From assembly GCA_963717745.1 (NCBI GenBank), contig CAVQXJ010000004.1:1-64000 (forward strand): a stretch of 64,000 nt of DNA. The letters run 5' to 3'. This document shows, piece after piece, positions 1-11,503 of the stretch. Source of the stretch: JACCXG01 sp963717745. Its GTDB lineage: Bacteria > Acidobacteriota > Vicinamibacteria > Vicinamibacterales > 2-12-FULL-66-21. A program made the position numbers and the translations under genes. The notes beneath the pieces are model-generated. The model was given only the letters and a program-made list of their open reading frames with translations. It had not been told where the DNA came from and did no database searches. Each line of letters starts with the position of its first letter. The first letter of the stretch is position 1.

Positions 1-2535
1 GGTGCGCGTCTTGGTCAGGCCGCGGACCTCGCGCACGTCGTCGCGGCACCAGCGTGCCGCGCGGTGTTCCCCACTCGCGCCGGATGTAGGTCAGCACCGC
101 CGCGATCTGATCGTCGCTCAGCGCGCCGCCGAGCGGCGGCATCAAGCCGACGGGCCTTCCTTGCCGGCCGAGCAGGATCCGATCGCCGCGGCACTCGCGT
201 CCGCTCCCGACGTAGTCGAGACTCGACCAGGTCGGCGCCATCTTCTCCTTGCCGCGGCCGTCCGGCTGGTGGCAGCCGGCGCAGACGTTCTTGTAGAGCT
301 CCGAGCCCGCGTCGAAGCGCTTCTGCTCGTCCGCCGTCAGCGGCGGCGCGTCGACGACCGGCGCCGGCTTGCCCGGCCAATCGAGCTTGGCCACGACCCG
401 CTTGGCCAGCGCGCCGGCCTCGCTGCTCTGCCCCGCGAGCGCGGTCAGCGCCGATCGGCTCCGCCGCCAGCGCGACCGGCTTGGCCGGCAGCCGCACCGC
501 GCCCGCCACCCCCACGCCGCCGCGGCCCCCGCCGCCGACGGCAGGCCCGGTGTCGAGCCCCTGCAGCACGCGCCGTGCGCTGCCGCGACCGCCGGCATCG
601 TCGGCCGCGCGCCACGAGCTGCTGCACCGCCGCGACGTCGCCGCTCTTGGCAATCGCCGCGGCCAGCATCGACACCGCATCGGCGTCGCTCGCCGCGACT
701 CGGCTGCATCACGCGCTTCAGGACTTCCGCTTCGATGCCCGCGCAGTCCGCTGATCGTCGCGTCCACGAGGATCGGATCGCTGCCGTACTGGTCAGCAGC
801 CGCCACGGCCGCGCTCGAGCCGCGCCGCCTGCGGCAGCTCGCCGATCGTCGCCGCGAGCTGCCGCCGGACCGTCCAGCTCGGATCGTCCATCAGCTTGAG
901 CACCGGCCGCCGCCAGCGGCTGCGTCGCGTCGGTCGAGCCAGCGCTCCGACAGGCGGATCGCCGACGCCCGCACGTCCGGCGACTTGTCGGCCAGCGCCC
1001 GCTGCACGTCGTCCGGCTCGATCGCGTCGAGGCCGTCGAGCGTCCACAGCGCGTGCAGCCTGGTGCGCCAGTCCGGCGCCTGCGCCGCGAGCTGCTTCAG
1101 CTGCGGCACGACCGACTTGTCGCCGCGCTGCACCAGCAGCTGCTGCGCCGTGTCGCGCCACCAGCCGTTCGGATGCGACAGCGCTTCGACCAGCTGCGCC
1201 GGCGTGCGCCTTCGACAGCGCCGGCGCCGGCTCGCCGCTTGGTCGTGTCGTGCACGATCCGCCAGATCCGCCCGAGGTTCACCGGCTGCTCCAGGTCGCG
1301 CGCCTTGATGTAGTCGCGCAGGAAGTCGGTCCAGTAGATCTGCTCCTGGACGATCGCCGCGATACATGTCGACGACGTAGAGCGTGCCGTCGGGGCCGCC
1401 GAGCAGGTTCACCGGCCGGAAGCGCTCGTCCCACGACGCGAGGATCTCGCCCTTCTCGTAGCCGTCCACCGCCTTCAGCCGGCCGGTGCCGTCGTCCACG
1501 ATCTTGTAGCGGTGCACCAGGTTGGTCGGCGAGTCGGTGATGAACGCGTCGCCGTACAGCTCCTTCGGCAGCCGGTCGCCGCGGTAGACGACCGGCGTGC
1601 CGACGCCCTGGATCGTCACCGAGCTGTCGTCGGGGCGGAAGAACTGATCGCGGTAGCCGCGGTTGACGCCGCGGGTCGCGCGCATCGGCCAGACGGTCGA
1701 GGCCTCGCGCGAGATGCAGCGGCTCGTAGAGGCCGCGCGTGCGCACCAGGTTCGGGTTGCGCGCGTAGTACTGCGCCGCGACGAAGTCGACGAACAGCGG
1801 CGCATCGTTGACGTTCCGGAAGACCCGGCCGGCGTCGTCCATGCGAGGCGCCCCACTGGCCGCGGCGCAGCGTCGGGATCGTCTCGAACTTGCCGTTCTT
1901 CCAGCCGCAGGTGCCAGTCGTGCTCGGACGTGTAGATGACGTTGTCGAGCGCCCAGAACAGGCTGTTGGCGTTGTGCTCGATGCTGGCCGCGGCCCGGCC
2001 GTAGGTGTCGCTGACGAGCTCCTTCGTGTCGGCCTTCAGGTCGCCGTCGGTGTCCTTCATCAGCCACAGGTTCGGCGGCTCGCCGACGAGCACGCCCGAG
2101 TCGAGCACCTTGATCGCGCGCGGCAGCACCAGCTTGTCGGCGAACACCGTGCGCTTGTCCATCACGCCGTCGCCGTTCGGTGTCCTCGAGCACGACCACG
2201 TCGTTGATCGGCTCGCGCGAGTTCGCGGCGCCGTCGGCTCGGACATGAAGCCCGGCATCTCGAGCACCCACATGCCGGCCGTCGGCATCGAAGTCGATCG
2301 CGATCGGATCGACGACCAGCGGCTCCTTGGCCACGAGCTCGACGCGATAGCCCGGCGGCAGCACAAGCGTCTTCAGCTCCTCTTCGGCGGACAGCGTCGG
2401 CGCCTTCTCGGGCGTCTTGCGCACGGCCGGCGGCCAGGCGCTGCTGTGCCTCAGACGGTGAAGCGCCACGACGACCGCGACAAGCCCAGCGAACCAGATC
2501 CCAGCCGACGCCAACCGCGCCAATGCCGACGCCAA
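1..2535 (-). CDS. PVC-type c-type cytochrome dehydrogenase, frameshifted, 3'-truncated
   Basis: Predicted periplasmic six-bladed propeller dehydrogenase fused to HEAT-like repeats and a C-terminal monoheme cytochrome c. The N-terminus has a membrane segment and the phrase LPPGYRVELVAKEP. The propeller has GDRLPKELYGDAF and GPDGTLYVVDMYRG. A helical segment has NGWWRDTAQQLL and LHALWTLDGL, and the heme motif CAGCH lies near 275-290. The protein can be read only by changing frame several times, for example near 2170-2250, where one base is missing and one is extra within about 70 bp. The C-terminus runs off the window. A paralogue of the same architecture lies at 20512-23321. The TTG start is uncertain because the upstream region is repeat-like. 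Family call is secure; substrate is unknown. Confidence 0.75.
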
Positions 2536-2597
2536 CGGATCGGCGCTGGGAGTTGGAGTTGGGCGTGTCGGACTTGGACTTGGAGCTCGATTTGACG
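2500..2597. repeat. Degenerate heptamer-type inverted repeat
   Basis: The gap between two minus-strand genes holds CAACTC/TTGGAGTTGGG-type words facing GTTGGCGTCGGC-type words. It looks like a decayed copy of the TCCCAAC/TTGGGAG family seen intact at 13.6, 24.7, 48.3 and 58.1 kb. Arm matching is poor, so the assignment is tentative. Confidence 0.35.
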
Positions 2598-4231
2598 CTA
2601 GTCATCTGGAGGCACCAGCCGCGCGACCATGCCGGGCGTCGAGTGCCGACAGCACCTGCCCGGGCAGCTGCAGCGTCACGTAGAGGTAGCCGTCGGGCCC
2701 GACTGACGACGTCGTGCACGCGGCCGAACTGGTTGAACACCACTTCCTGGTGCGTGACCTTGCCGTCCGCTGATCTCGAGCCGCCGGAGCTGCTGGCCGG
2801 CGAGCGCGCTGACGAACAGGTGGTTCTTCCAGCCCGGATACCGGCTGCCGGTGTAGAACGTCATGCCGCTCGGCGCGATCGTCGGCGTGTAGTAGACGAT
2901 CGGCTGCTCCATCCCCGGCTCGGCTGCGCTTGGTGATGCCGGGCTGGACGCCCATCGTGATCACGCCCCAGCCGTAGTTGTGGCCCGGCTCGATGATGTT
3001 GATCTCGTCGCCGCCGTGCGGGCCCGTGCTCCGACTCCCACAGCTTGCCGTGACCGGATCCCACGCCAGCCCCTGCGGGTTGCGGTGGCCGTAGCTCCAG
3101 ATCGTCGGCAGCGCGCCGGCGCGGTTCACGAACGGGTTGTCCTTCGGCACCGTGCCGTCGTCGTTGACCCGATGGATCTTGCCGAGGCGGCTTCGACAGG
3201 TCCTGCGCGTTCGCGGGCATCGCCGCGCTCGCCGATCGTGAAGAACAGGTGGCCCTGCCGGTCGAAGATGAAGCGCGAGCCGTAGTGCGAGTTGTCGGCG
3301 GTGTAACAGCTCGGCCGGCGCGCGGAAGATCACCTGCTGCTCGGCCCACTCGTTGTCCTTGTTGATCTTGCCGCGGACGATGGTCGTCATCGACGGAATG
3401 CCCGGCGTCTGCGGACCACGGCCGCCGCGGCCGGGTGCCGGCGCCGCGGGCGCGGCCCCCTCGGCCGGCGGCGGGGCGGCGTGTAGTTCGGGACCGGCTC
3501 GGCGTACGCGAGGTAGATCCAGCCGTTGTGCGCGTACTGCGGATGCACCTCGACGTCGAAGCAGCCCGCCGTCCTGCCGCTCCCAGACCTTCGGCGTGCC
3601 CGTGACGGTGCCGGCAGCAGCCTGCCTTGTCCTTCTGGACGATGCGCAGGCGTGCCGGCGCGCTCGGTGACGAGCAGGCGGCCGTCGGGCAGGAACGCGA
3701 GGCCCCACGGGCGTCTCGAGCTCGCGCGCCACGACCTCGATCTTGAACGTCTGCTTCTCGGACTTGATCATCCTGGCCGTCGGGATCGGGCACGTAGGCC
3801 GGCTTCTCCTTGAGCGTTCGCGGCCTGGGTCCGGAGATACGCGACCAGCTGCCAGATCTGCGGCTCGGTCAGCGCGTCCTTGAACGGCGATCATCTCGGT
3901 CTGCGGCACACCGTTGGCGATGACCGCGGCAATCCCCTCATCGTCTTTCGCGCGGGTCCACTGGTCGTCGAACAGACTGGGCGCGCGGCCGGCGGCCTCG
4001 ATGGTGCCGTGGCAGCCGCGCATCGCTCGGTGTACATCCCGCCGCCGGGTTGCCCCGTCCGCCGCCGCGCCCGGCAGGCGCGGCACCCGCGCGACCTGGT
4101 TCGGCGGGGGCTGGTGCGACCGGCTGAGGTGTCGCCGGCGGTTGCTGAAATGCGAACGGCACCATTTCGGAAATGAACAGGCCGGCGGCCAGGAGCGCCG
4201 CACCAGCGGTGTGTCGGGCCAGAGCTTTCAT
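2598..4231 (-). CDS. PQQ-dependent sugar (glucose/sorbosone-type) dehydrogenase with N-terminal cytochrome c, frameshifted
   Basis: Predicted exported quinoprotein oxidising a sugar or aldose and passing electrons to its own heme. The chosen ATG gives a clear signal peptide (MKALARHTAG then a hydrophobic stretch). A Pro/Gly-rich linker follows, then a monoheme domain with C-x-x-CH (read as CHGTIEAAGRAPSLFDDQW), then the propeller with LPDGRLLVTERAG-like, GHRNPQGLAWDP, SEHGPHGGDEIN and GHNYGWGVITMG. The last group is the hallmark of the soluble glucose/sorbosone dehydrogenase family. At least six frame changes are needed. The exact stop is uncertain (2598 or 2602, depending on frame). It follows the TonB receptor in the same direction with about 260 bp between them. 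Confidence 0.75.
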
Positions 4232-4402
4232 TTCCACCTCGAAGCGAAAATCCTGCATGCAGAAATTACTACAGGGAGGGATACGACCGGCGAAGGCGGG
4301 ATGATACAGCGGGCCCTTCGACTCGCACTGCGGCCTGGCTCCCAAGACCCTTCGGACTCGGACCGAGCTCGCTCAGGGCAGGCCCGCTCGATTCCCCGCA
4401 AG

Positions 4403-4434
4403 CAGAAAAGGGCGTCTACGCCTGTAGACGCCCT
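4403..4434 (-). terminator. Rho-independent terminator downstream of the TonB receptor
   Basis: A perfect 11-bp stem (AGGGCGTCTAC / GTAGACGCCCT, positions 4409-4419 and 4424-4434) with a 4-nt loop is followed, reading the minus strand, by CTTTTCTGC. It lies about 60 nt after the receptor stop codon in the transcribed direction. Confidence 0.7.
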
Positions 4435-4459
4435 CGCAAAGTGTTCCGATGACGAGCGC

Positions 4460-4483
4460 AGGGGCGGGACATGTCCCGCCCCT
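4460..4483. repeat. 24-bp perfect palindrome
   Basis: Two 12-bp halves (AGGGGCGGGACA and its exact complement) with no spacer, 10 nt after the TonB receptor stop. It has no T tract. It could be an extra transcript-end hairpin or a REP-like dispersed palindrome. Confidence 0.6.
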
Positions 4484-4493
4484 GACGTGAGTG

Positions 4494-7400
4494 TTAGAAC
4501 GCGAACCGCGCGTAGACGTTGCATACGTCCGCATCGGCGAGCGCGCTGGTGGCCGCGCCGAAGCCCGGCGTTGCGCGGCTGCAGCCGGGCCGGATCGACG
4601 AGCCATTCGCCAGGGACTGCGAGTTGCGGACGGTCAGATCGGTCGGGCTGTTGAACTGAATCTGGTCCTGCCGGTTGTCGTATGACCACCGTGTTGAACG
4701 CGTTGAACACGTCGAGCCGGAGCTGCGAGCCGCGCGGTTGCCGCCCATGCGGATGTCGCGCGACAGCGACAGGTCGACGGTCTTGTCCGGGCAGCCGCGC
4801 ATGATGTTGCGGCCCGACTCCAGGCCGACGCTGTCGTACGTCGGTCCGGTGACGGCGGCGACGTTGAACTGCGAGTACTGGTCGCTCGAGCAGCCGCTGC
4901 CCGGGTCGCCGGTGTAGACGATGCGGGCGCCGTAGTCCGGCGAGCCGGTCAGGTTCACGCTGCCGCCGTTGGCTTCTGTAGCTGTAGCTGAGGTCGTAGG
5001 CCGTGCCCGGAGCCGGCGGTCAGCACGCCGGCGACGCTGCCAGTCGTTGAGGATCGCGCCGACGACCCGTGCCGAAGCCGGTCGGCACGTTCGGCAGGTC
5101 CCACACCGCGTTCGCCTTGAGGAAGTGCGGACGACGGTCGAGGTTCTCGATCAGCTCCTCGTACTCGCGCCTGGTCGGCGCGGACCGAGAATGGTGCCGT
5201 CGGGCGTCGTGCTGCAGCCGCTTGCATGCAGGCCGGTGTTGCCCTGTGAACGAGATCCCGTAGGTGTAGTTCGCGCCGAACGAGAAGCCGTTCCGGAAGC
5301 GGCGGTTCAGCGACGTCTGGATCGAGTGATAGGTGTCCCAGAACTCGGTCGTGTTCTGGTTGATGTTGCCGAGGCCGCGGATACGGCCGCAGCAGGTTGG
5401 TCGTGTAGGCGGCCGCGCCGGGCACCGTGCTGCGTGCTGCGTCGGGTCCTGGTTCTGCGGCAGGTAGGCGGCGCCGAAGTCGACCGCGTTGAGGTTGATC
5501 GGCGTCCCGCCCTGGAAGGCGCCGAGCCGGTTGAAGCCGTGGTTGCCGACGTACGAGACGTCGACCGACCATGGCCCACGGCAGCGCGCGCTGCACGCCG
5601 GCTTCCACTGCCACTGACGCCGGGACCTTCGGCGTCGTACTGGAAGGTCATGCAGCGCCGGGCACCGGCAGGAAGCTCAGGCCCTGGCCGAGCGTCTGCA
5701 GCTGGCCGTTGCGCAGATCCTGCGTGGTGGCGATCGGCGGGTTGCCGGGATGCGAGAAGACGGTGTTGCCGTCCGGACGGTCGTAGAACAGCCCGCCGCC
5801 GCCGCGCAGGACCGTGGTCTGGTTGCCGGTCAGGTCGTAGGCCACGCCGAAGCGCGGCCCGAAGACCAGCGTCGGCCAGGTGTAGCCGGTCTTGGCGATG
5901 CCGTCGCCGGCGCGGCGGATGCCGTTCAGCGCGTTGCCCGTGCCCGGGATCGGCGTGCCGATCGCCGCCTGCGGTGTTGGCCGCGCCCGGCGCGGTCAGG
6001 ATCTGGCCGGTGCGCGGATCCATCGCGTTCGCGCATTGCCGAGCAGACGTCGCGCCGTTGCTGCAGCCGGCGACGTAGAGGATCGGCGCCTGCGCCGCGG
6101 ATCCACTGCTCGGGGAAGAAGTTCGACATCTGCTGGAACTGGTCGTACTGCGGCTGCTGGCGGGTGAACCGCATGCCGTAGTCCAACGTCAGGCGGTTGC
6201 TCGCCTTCCAGTTGTCCTGGATGTAGAACTCGGTGTTGTTGTAGACCATGCTGCCTTCGATGAAGTCGCGAGGCCTGCTGGTACTGCGTGAACACGCCGA
6301 GCGCGGCGTTGGCGATAGCCGAACCCGGTGTCGAGCGCGTTGTTGGTGTCGTTGCCGAAGTTCGACGGTGCCCTGGAAGCTGAGGCCGCCGCCGGCGCCG
6401 ATGTTCTGCGCCTTGAAGCTGTGGTTGTTGTAGAACCCGGCCTTGAGCGTGTGGCGGCCCGCGACCTTGGTGATGCTGACCGCCACGTCCTGGGTGCGGT
6501 TGATGTTCAGCCAGCCCGGGATACCGCTGGTTGGGCGGCGGCGCGGCGCCGATGCGGCTGCCCCAGGCGAAGACGGGCGGCAGGTTCATCTGCGGTGCCG
6601 TCCCAGAAGGGCGGGCTTGACGTCCTCCAGCACTTCGTAGGCGTAGTAGTCGTCGGTTGACGACGCCGGCGTTCGGGTAGAGCAGCGGGAAACCGCCAGG
6701 CCGTTGAGGCGGTTCGCCGACTCGTTCACCAGCACGCCGCCCTCGTTGCCGCCGGTCAGCTCGTTGCGGATGAACCCGTAGGTGCCTTCGATGAACGTCG
6801 TCGGGTTGACGTGTAGTTGACGGTGGCCGCGTAGTTGGTGATGTACGGATACGGCTGCAGCACGTCGGTGAAGCCGGGAATCAGGCCCGGGCGCGTGATC
6901 TTCCGCTGCCGCTGCGCCGGAGTACTTCGCCGGTGAACCGCAGCTTCGGAGCTCAGCTGGTAGTCGAGGCGGATCGCGGGCTGCTGGATCAGATTCTCGA
7001 CCTGCGGCGGCTGCAGCTTCGTAGTTGTAGTTCGTGCCTGCCGCCTGCGTCCGATTCGGCAGCGGATAGCGATTGAGCACCGCGAGGCCAGGCGCATACA
7101 GGCGGTCCGCCGGGATACGTTGCCCGGGAAACGCTGCGCCGCGTCACGGGAGTCGAGCAGCTGCGGGAGCGGCGCTGCCGTTGTTGTCGAGGCTCTGCGA
7201 GAAGTCGCCGTTGCGCTCGGCCTGCGGTCGGCACGCGGAGCCGGATCGGGTTGCCGTTGTTGATCGGCGTGTTCGCGGACGATACTCGTGGCGTAGAAGA
7301 AGAACAGCTTGTTGTTGCCGCCGGGCTTGCCGACCGGACCGCCGATGGAGTAGCCCCAGGTCTTGCTGCTCGGTCGTTGCGGCTTCGGGTCGCCGTTCTT

Positions 7401-8207
7401 CTTGTTGACCCAGCTGTTCGCGTTCCAGTCGGAGTCGCGCTAGACGTCGTAGCACCGACCCGCGGATACCGGTTGGTGCCGCTCTTGGTCACGGCGGTGA
7501 TCTGCAGGCCGCTCGACCGGCCGTACTCGGCCTGGTAGCCCTGGGTGAGGATCTTGACCTCGCCGATGGACTCGATGTTCATCTGCGAGCATCTGGCCGT
7601 TGTTGCCGGTGTCCATCGCCGAGATGCCGTCCATCATGATGTTGTTCTGGCCGGCGCCGCCGAGGCGCGTCGCACCCGGCCGAGCCGCGCCGCCGTTGAC
7701 TGACGCCCGGCGTGAACGCCAGTCAGGCTGGTGAAGTTCCGCGGTTGATCGGCAGGTTCTCGATCTGCTCGCGTCGTCGACCGCGAAGGACCGCTCGCGC
7801 GCTCTGCGACTGCACGAGCAACGCTTCGGCGGTGACGTTGACGGTTTCAGCGACGCCGCCGGCCTCGAGCACGACGGCCGGGACGCCGACGCGGTCGCCG
7901 CCGCTGACTCTGATGCCGGTCCGCTTGACCGTCTTGAACGAATCCATCGTCACTTCGACGGTGTAGACGTCGGGCGTGACGTTCGGAAAGACGATAGTCG
8001 CCGGTCTCGTTGGTGACGACGGGCGCCGAGCTGGTGCCGCGTGACTCGCTGACCAGCACCACGGTCGCGCCGGGGATGACGCCACCCTGCGTCGTCCTGG
8101 ACCGTTCCAGCGATGTTCCCCGTCGTAATCTGCGCGGCGGCAGGCATCAGCCCTGCACAAAACGCGGCGATTGCAAAGGCGAGGACTCGAACCTTCCTCA
8201 ACTGCAT
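4494..8207 (-). CDS. TonB-dependent receptor, Oar-like, with N-terminal carboxypeptidase-regulatory domain, frameshifted
   Basis: Outer-membrane receptor for uptake of an unknown substrate. The ATG at 8207 is preceded by the strong ribosome-binding site TGGAGGAGGA and opens a signal peptide (MQLRKVRVLAFAIAAFCAG). Then come a carboxypeptidase-regulatory fold (ITTGNIAGTVQDD, NETGDYRL), a plug domain (EQIENLPINRG, QNNIMMDGISAMD, TQGYQAEYGRSSG) and a long beta-barrel. The C-terminus is VYARFAF with a terminal Phe, typical of barrel proteins. About 1,230 codons is normal for Oar-like receptors. Around ten frame changes interrupt the reading, in line with the poor local sequence quality rather than a decayed gene. 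Confidence 0.8.
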
Positions 8208-8819
8208 GCTTCCTCCTCCAGTGACTTCCATTTGCCCGTGCTCTGACACGACACGTCTGAAAACAACCGGCGACGGTCACTCGCCATCCCGCGGTTGCGG
8301 TACCGAGGTCTTGCACGGCACGGGCAATCGAGGTCGATTGGTCCCTGCCGGCCGCGTGCACAAGCGAACCATCACCCCGCGGCGTGGCGATGGCCTTCGT
8401 GGGTCGAGGTCCCCACCCTGAATCATTGAGTTGGTGTGTTCTTGCGCGGTCGAAGCGCTGCGAAGCCTAACCCAAACTGCATGCAAAGTCCAGCGTTGAA
8501 CCGCTTCCATTCCGTCAAGTTGCGCTTCGATCGAGCGTTCAGTATGCAAACCCGCGCCCGAGTCGCTGCCGGCGACGAGCCCGTTGTGGATCGCGATACG
8601 CCGTTTCGTCGAGTGATACGAGCGCGTAAGAATGGCCGTGGCCTCGTCGGGGCCATCCGCAAATTTCCTGCACTTTCCGCAGGGACCAGTCCGCCGATAT
8701 GTCGAAAGTAGGGTTCCGTCGACCGGCGGGCGGGCGACTCGCGAAACCGCAAAAGTTCGCGCTTTTCTTCAAGCGAATGGTTTTTCGGATCCGGAAACAA
8801 GGATTATTCTGACAAGGCG
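8208..8819. other. 612-bp gene-free region upstream of the TonB receptor
   Basis: No convincing coding sequence on either strand. It contains the palindrome TGCATGCA near 8479 and a near-palindrome GCGCTTCGATCGAGCG near 8521. Both could be operator sites for the divergent or downstream receptor gene, but no clear promoter hexamers were found. It probably holds the receptor promoter and a long leader. Confidence 0.35.
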
Positions 8820-9686
8820 CTACCCGCCCAACCCGAACAGCCGCATCGCATTCTCTTTCAGAATCAGCGGCCGCACGTCGTCCTTGATGCCGATCTTCTC
8901 GAAGTCCGCCAGCCACCGATCCGGCGTGATCCACGGGTAGTCCGACCCGAACAGCACCTTCCGCTTGAGCAGCGTGTTGGCGTACTGCACCAGCGTCGGC
9001 GAGAAATACTTCGGCGACCAGCCCGAGAGATCGATGTAGACCGTCGGCTTGTGCAGGCAGATCGAGATCGCCTCGTCCTGCCAGGGAAACGACGGATGCG
9101 CCATGACGATCGGCAGCTCCGGAAAATCCACCGCCACGTCGTCGATGGGCATCGGATGCCCGTATTTGAGCCGGATGCCGCCGCCACCGGGCGCGCCGGT
9201 CCCGATGCCGCTGTGCCCGGTGTGAAACAGGACCGGCAGCCTGGCTTCGGCGAACACCTCGTAGAGCGGATAGGCCGCGCGATCGTTGGCGAAGAACTGC
9301 TGCAGCGGCGGGTGCAGCTTCAGGCCGCGCACCAGGCCGGTCGCGATCAGCCGCCGCGCTTCACGCACCGCCTCCGGACCGCGCGTCGGATCGACGCTGA
9401 CGAACGCCATCGCGATGTCGGCATGCGCCGACGCGAACTGCAGCACGTCGTCGTTGGTGACGTGCCGGCGTCCCGAGAGCCGCTCGTCGACGGTGAACAC
9501 CACGAACGCCATCCGGCGCGACCGGTAGTAATCGGCGAGGCCGTCCGGGTCGCGCGGCGCGCCAGTGTCGCCGAAGTAGCCGCGCGCCGCGGCGTCGGTC
9601 GCTGACGGCTCGTCGGCCTCGAGGTGCACGTGAACGTCGATCGCCGCGAGCGGTCCGGGATCGATGCTGATGGGCTGTGGGGTCAC
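8820..9686 (-). CDS. Amidohydrolase-family hydrolase, candidate aryl beta-ketoacyl-CoA hydrolase (CouO-like)
   Basis: TIM-barrel metal-dependent hydrolase of the amidohydrolase_2 group. It shows the N-terminal metal pair DVHVHLE (His19, His21), the barrel histidines in KLHPPLQ, LFHTGHSG and VMAHPSFPW, and the catalytic Asp in FGSDYPW near the C-terminus. Length is 288 residues. The start is GTG. It is the last gene after a CoA ligase and a fused hydratase/dehydrogenase, 24 bp downstream of the ligase. That trio matches the p-hydroxycinnamate route of Rhodococcus, where an amidohydrolase cleaves the beta-ketoacyl-CoA by retro-Claisen hydrolysis. The role is inferred from context; the alternative is a decarboxylase of the ACMSD type. 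Confidence 0.75.
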   Translation of the reverse strand: MTPQPISIDPGPLAAIDVHVHLEADEPSATDAAARGYFGDTGAPRDPDGLADYYRSRRMAFVVFTVDERLSGRRHVTNDDVLQFASAHADIAMAFVSVDPTRGPEAVREARRLIATGLVRGLKLHPPLQQFFANDRAAYPLYEVFAEARLPVLFHTGHSGIGTGAPGGGGIRLKYGHPMPIDDVAVDFPELPIVMAHPSFPWQDEAISICLHKPTVYIDLSGWSPKYFSPTLVQYANTLLKRKVLFGSDYPWITPDRWLADFEKIGIKDDVRPLILKENAMRLFGLGG

Positions 9687-9710
9687 GCTGACGTCCTTGT
9701 CCGATGTCGA

Positions 9711-11443
9711 TCAGTGGATGTGAATGATGTGAGCGCCCGGCGGATTCGCGAACAACTGCTGCACGATCGCGGCGCGGTGACGCAGCACCGCCTTCTGATT
9801 CACCGAGCCTTTGTCGGTGAGCTCCTGCGCGTCGATCGCCGGCGGCTGGTCGAGAACGACGGCGCGGCGCACCGCGGTGGAGGTCCCCGGATGGCTCGCG
9901 GCGAACGCTTCCAGGCGCGTGGCGATCAGCGCCTGCAGATCGGCGGCCGGCCCGCCATGTCCGCCCACCCGGTTTGGAAAAATCAGTGCCGCGACGAACT
10001 CGCGATCGTGCCCGGCAATGACGACGTCGAACACCCGCGGGCCGAGCTCGGCGAGGAGCGCCGCGCGGAGCGGGCCGACCCGGACCCAGGTGCCGGTGGA
10101 GAGCTTGAAGTCCTCCGACAGCCGTCCTTCGAACACGAACCCTTGGCTGGGATCCAGGGGATCGACGAAGCCAATCGCATCACCCAACCGATAGAATCCC
10201 TCGTCGTCGAAGGCCGCCTCGGTCAGCCCGGGCTCGCCCCAGTAGCCGGGCGTGATGTTGGGACCCCGCAGACGTCCCTCGTATTTGCCGCTGACCGGCG
10301 CCAGCTTCAACTCGACGCCCGGCGCCGGCACGCCGATGCGGCCGCCGGTGAAGGTCGACTCGCCGGCACAGAGCGCGAACGGCGCGCTCTCGGTCGCGCC
10401 CAGGCCGGTGACGAGCGGGATCCGTTCGCCGCGTGCATCCAGCGCCGCCTGGTTCAGCTCGTCGGCGACCTCCTGCCGGAGCGCGGCCGCGGCGCAGAAC
10501 AGCATCTTCACGCGGCTGAAGAAGTGCGCGCGAAACGCCGCGTCGGCGCGCGAGCGCCGGCACGAGCAGGTCGTAGCCACGCGGCACGTTGAAGTATGCG
10601 GTCGTGGCGATCTCGCGCAGGTTGGCGAGGGTGGTGGCAAACCCTTCCGCGGTCGGCTTGCCGTCGTCGATGTAGAGCGTCCCGCCGTTGTAGAGCACGA
10701 GGCCGAAGTTGTGGTTGCCGCCGAAGGTGTGATTCCAGGGCAGCCAGTCACACAGCACCGGCGGCTCGTCGGCGAGCAGCGGCAGCACGGTGCGCAGCAT
10801 CTCCTGGTTGGAGCACAGCATCCGCTGCGTATTGATCACACCTTTCGGCATGCCGGTCGATCCGGACGTGTAGAGGATCTTGGCGATGGTGTCGGGGCCG
10901 ACCGCCATGTGGGCAGCGTCCGCGGCGCGCGGTCGGCCCTCGGCGCTCGAGATCGGCGAAAGCGGTCGAGCGCATCGACGGCACCGGTGCGCCGGTGACC
11001 ATCTCGACGCCGCCCGGGCAGACGCTGTCCAGCGCCGCACGGTAGCGATCACCATCGTCGGCGAACACCAGCCCGGGCCGCATCGCGGCGAAGATCTTTC
11101 CGAGCGTCGTGTATTGCCGTGCGAGCAGCGAGTAGGCCGGGGCGATCGGCGCATACGGCACGCCGCAGTACATCGCGGCGAGCGCCAGCAGCGCGTGCTC
11201 GATGCTGTTCCCCGACAGAATGACGATCGGCCGCTCGACCGACAGTGCGCGGTCGAGCAGCCCGGCGGCAATCGCGCGGACGCGCTCGAGCGCCGTTCCA
11301 TACGACACGTCCTGCCAGCGCCCTTCCTGATCGCGGCGACACAGGAACGGCCGGTCAGGCGCGTGCCGGGCCCAGTGCTCGAGGCGATCGGTCAGCCGGG
11401 CCGGATAGGCCGGCAGCGGATGCGGCGACCTGGCGTACACCAC
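9711..11443 (-). CDS. Feruloyl-CoA-synthetase-like AMP-forming CoA ligase, two frameshifts
   Basis: Adenylate-forming enzyme predicted to activate a hydroxycinnamate (ferulate or p-coumarate) to its CoA thioester. Visible parts are the N-terminal SVERPIVILSGNSIEHALLA, the P-loop-like YTSGSTGMPKG, WLPWNHTFGGNHNFG, the adenylate-binding GLGATESAPFA, GPNITPGYWGEP and the hinge-type region EGRLSEDFKLSTGTWV, where feruloyl-CoA synthases carry a modified C-terminal domain. Reading needs frame changes near 10935 and 10555. The start is GTG and uncertain. It sits 60 bp after the hydratase/dehydrogenase gene and 24 bp before the amidohydrolase, so the three are probably cotranscribed. Confidence 0.8.
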
Positions 11444-11503
11444 ATCGCCCGCGGTGCTCGATCACCGTGTCGCACGGCAGGATCCGGGAAGGCATTGGGG
11501 GGT

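Noticed and set aside
1..8207. Calling the first three genes pseudogenes
   Set aside because: Motifs and domain order remain intact across many single-base breaks, and neighbouring genes show the same error type, so sequence error is more likely.
8423..8800. Open frames in the 8.2-8.8 kb gap
   Set aside because: No recognisable domain, atypical composition, and competing frames on both strands; treated as regulatory sequence.
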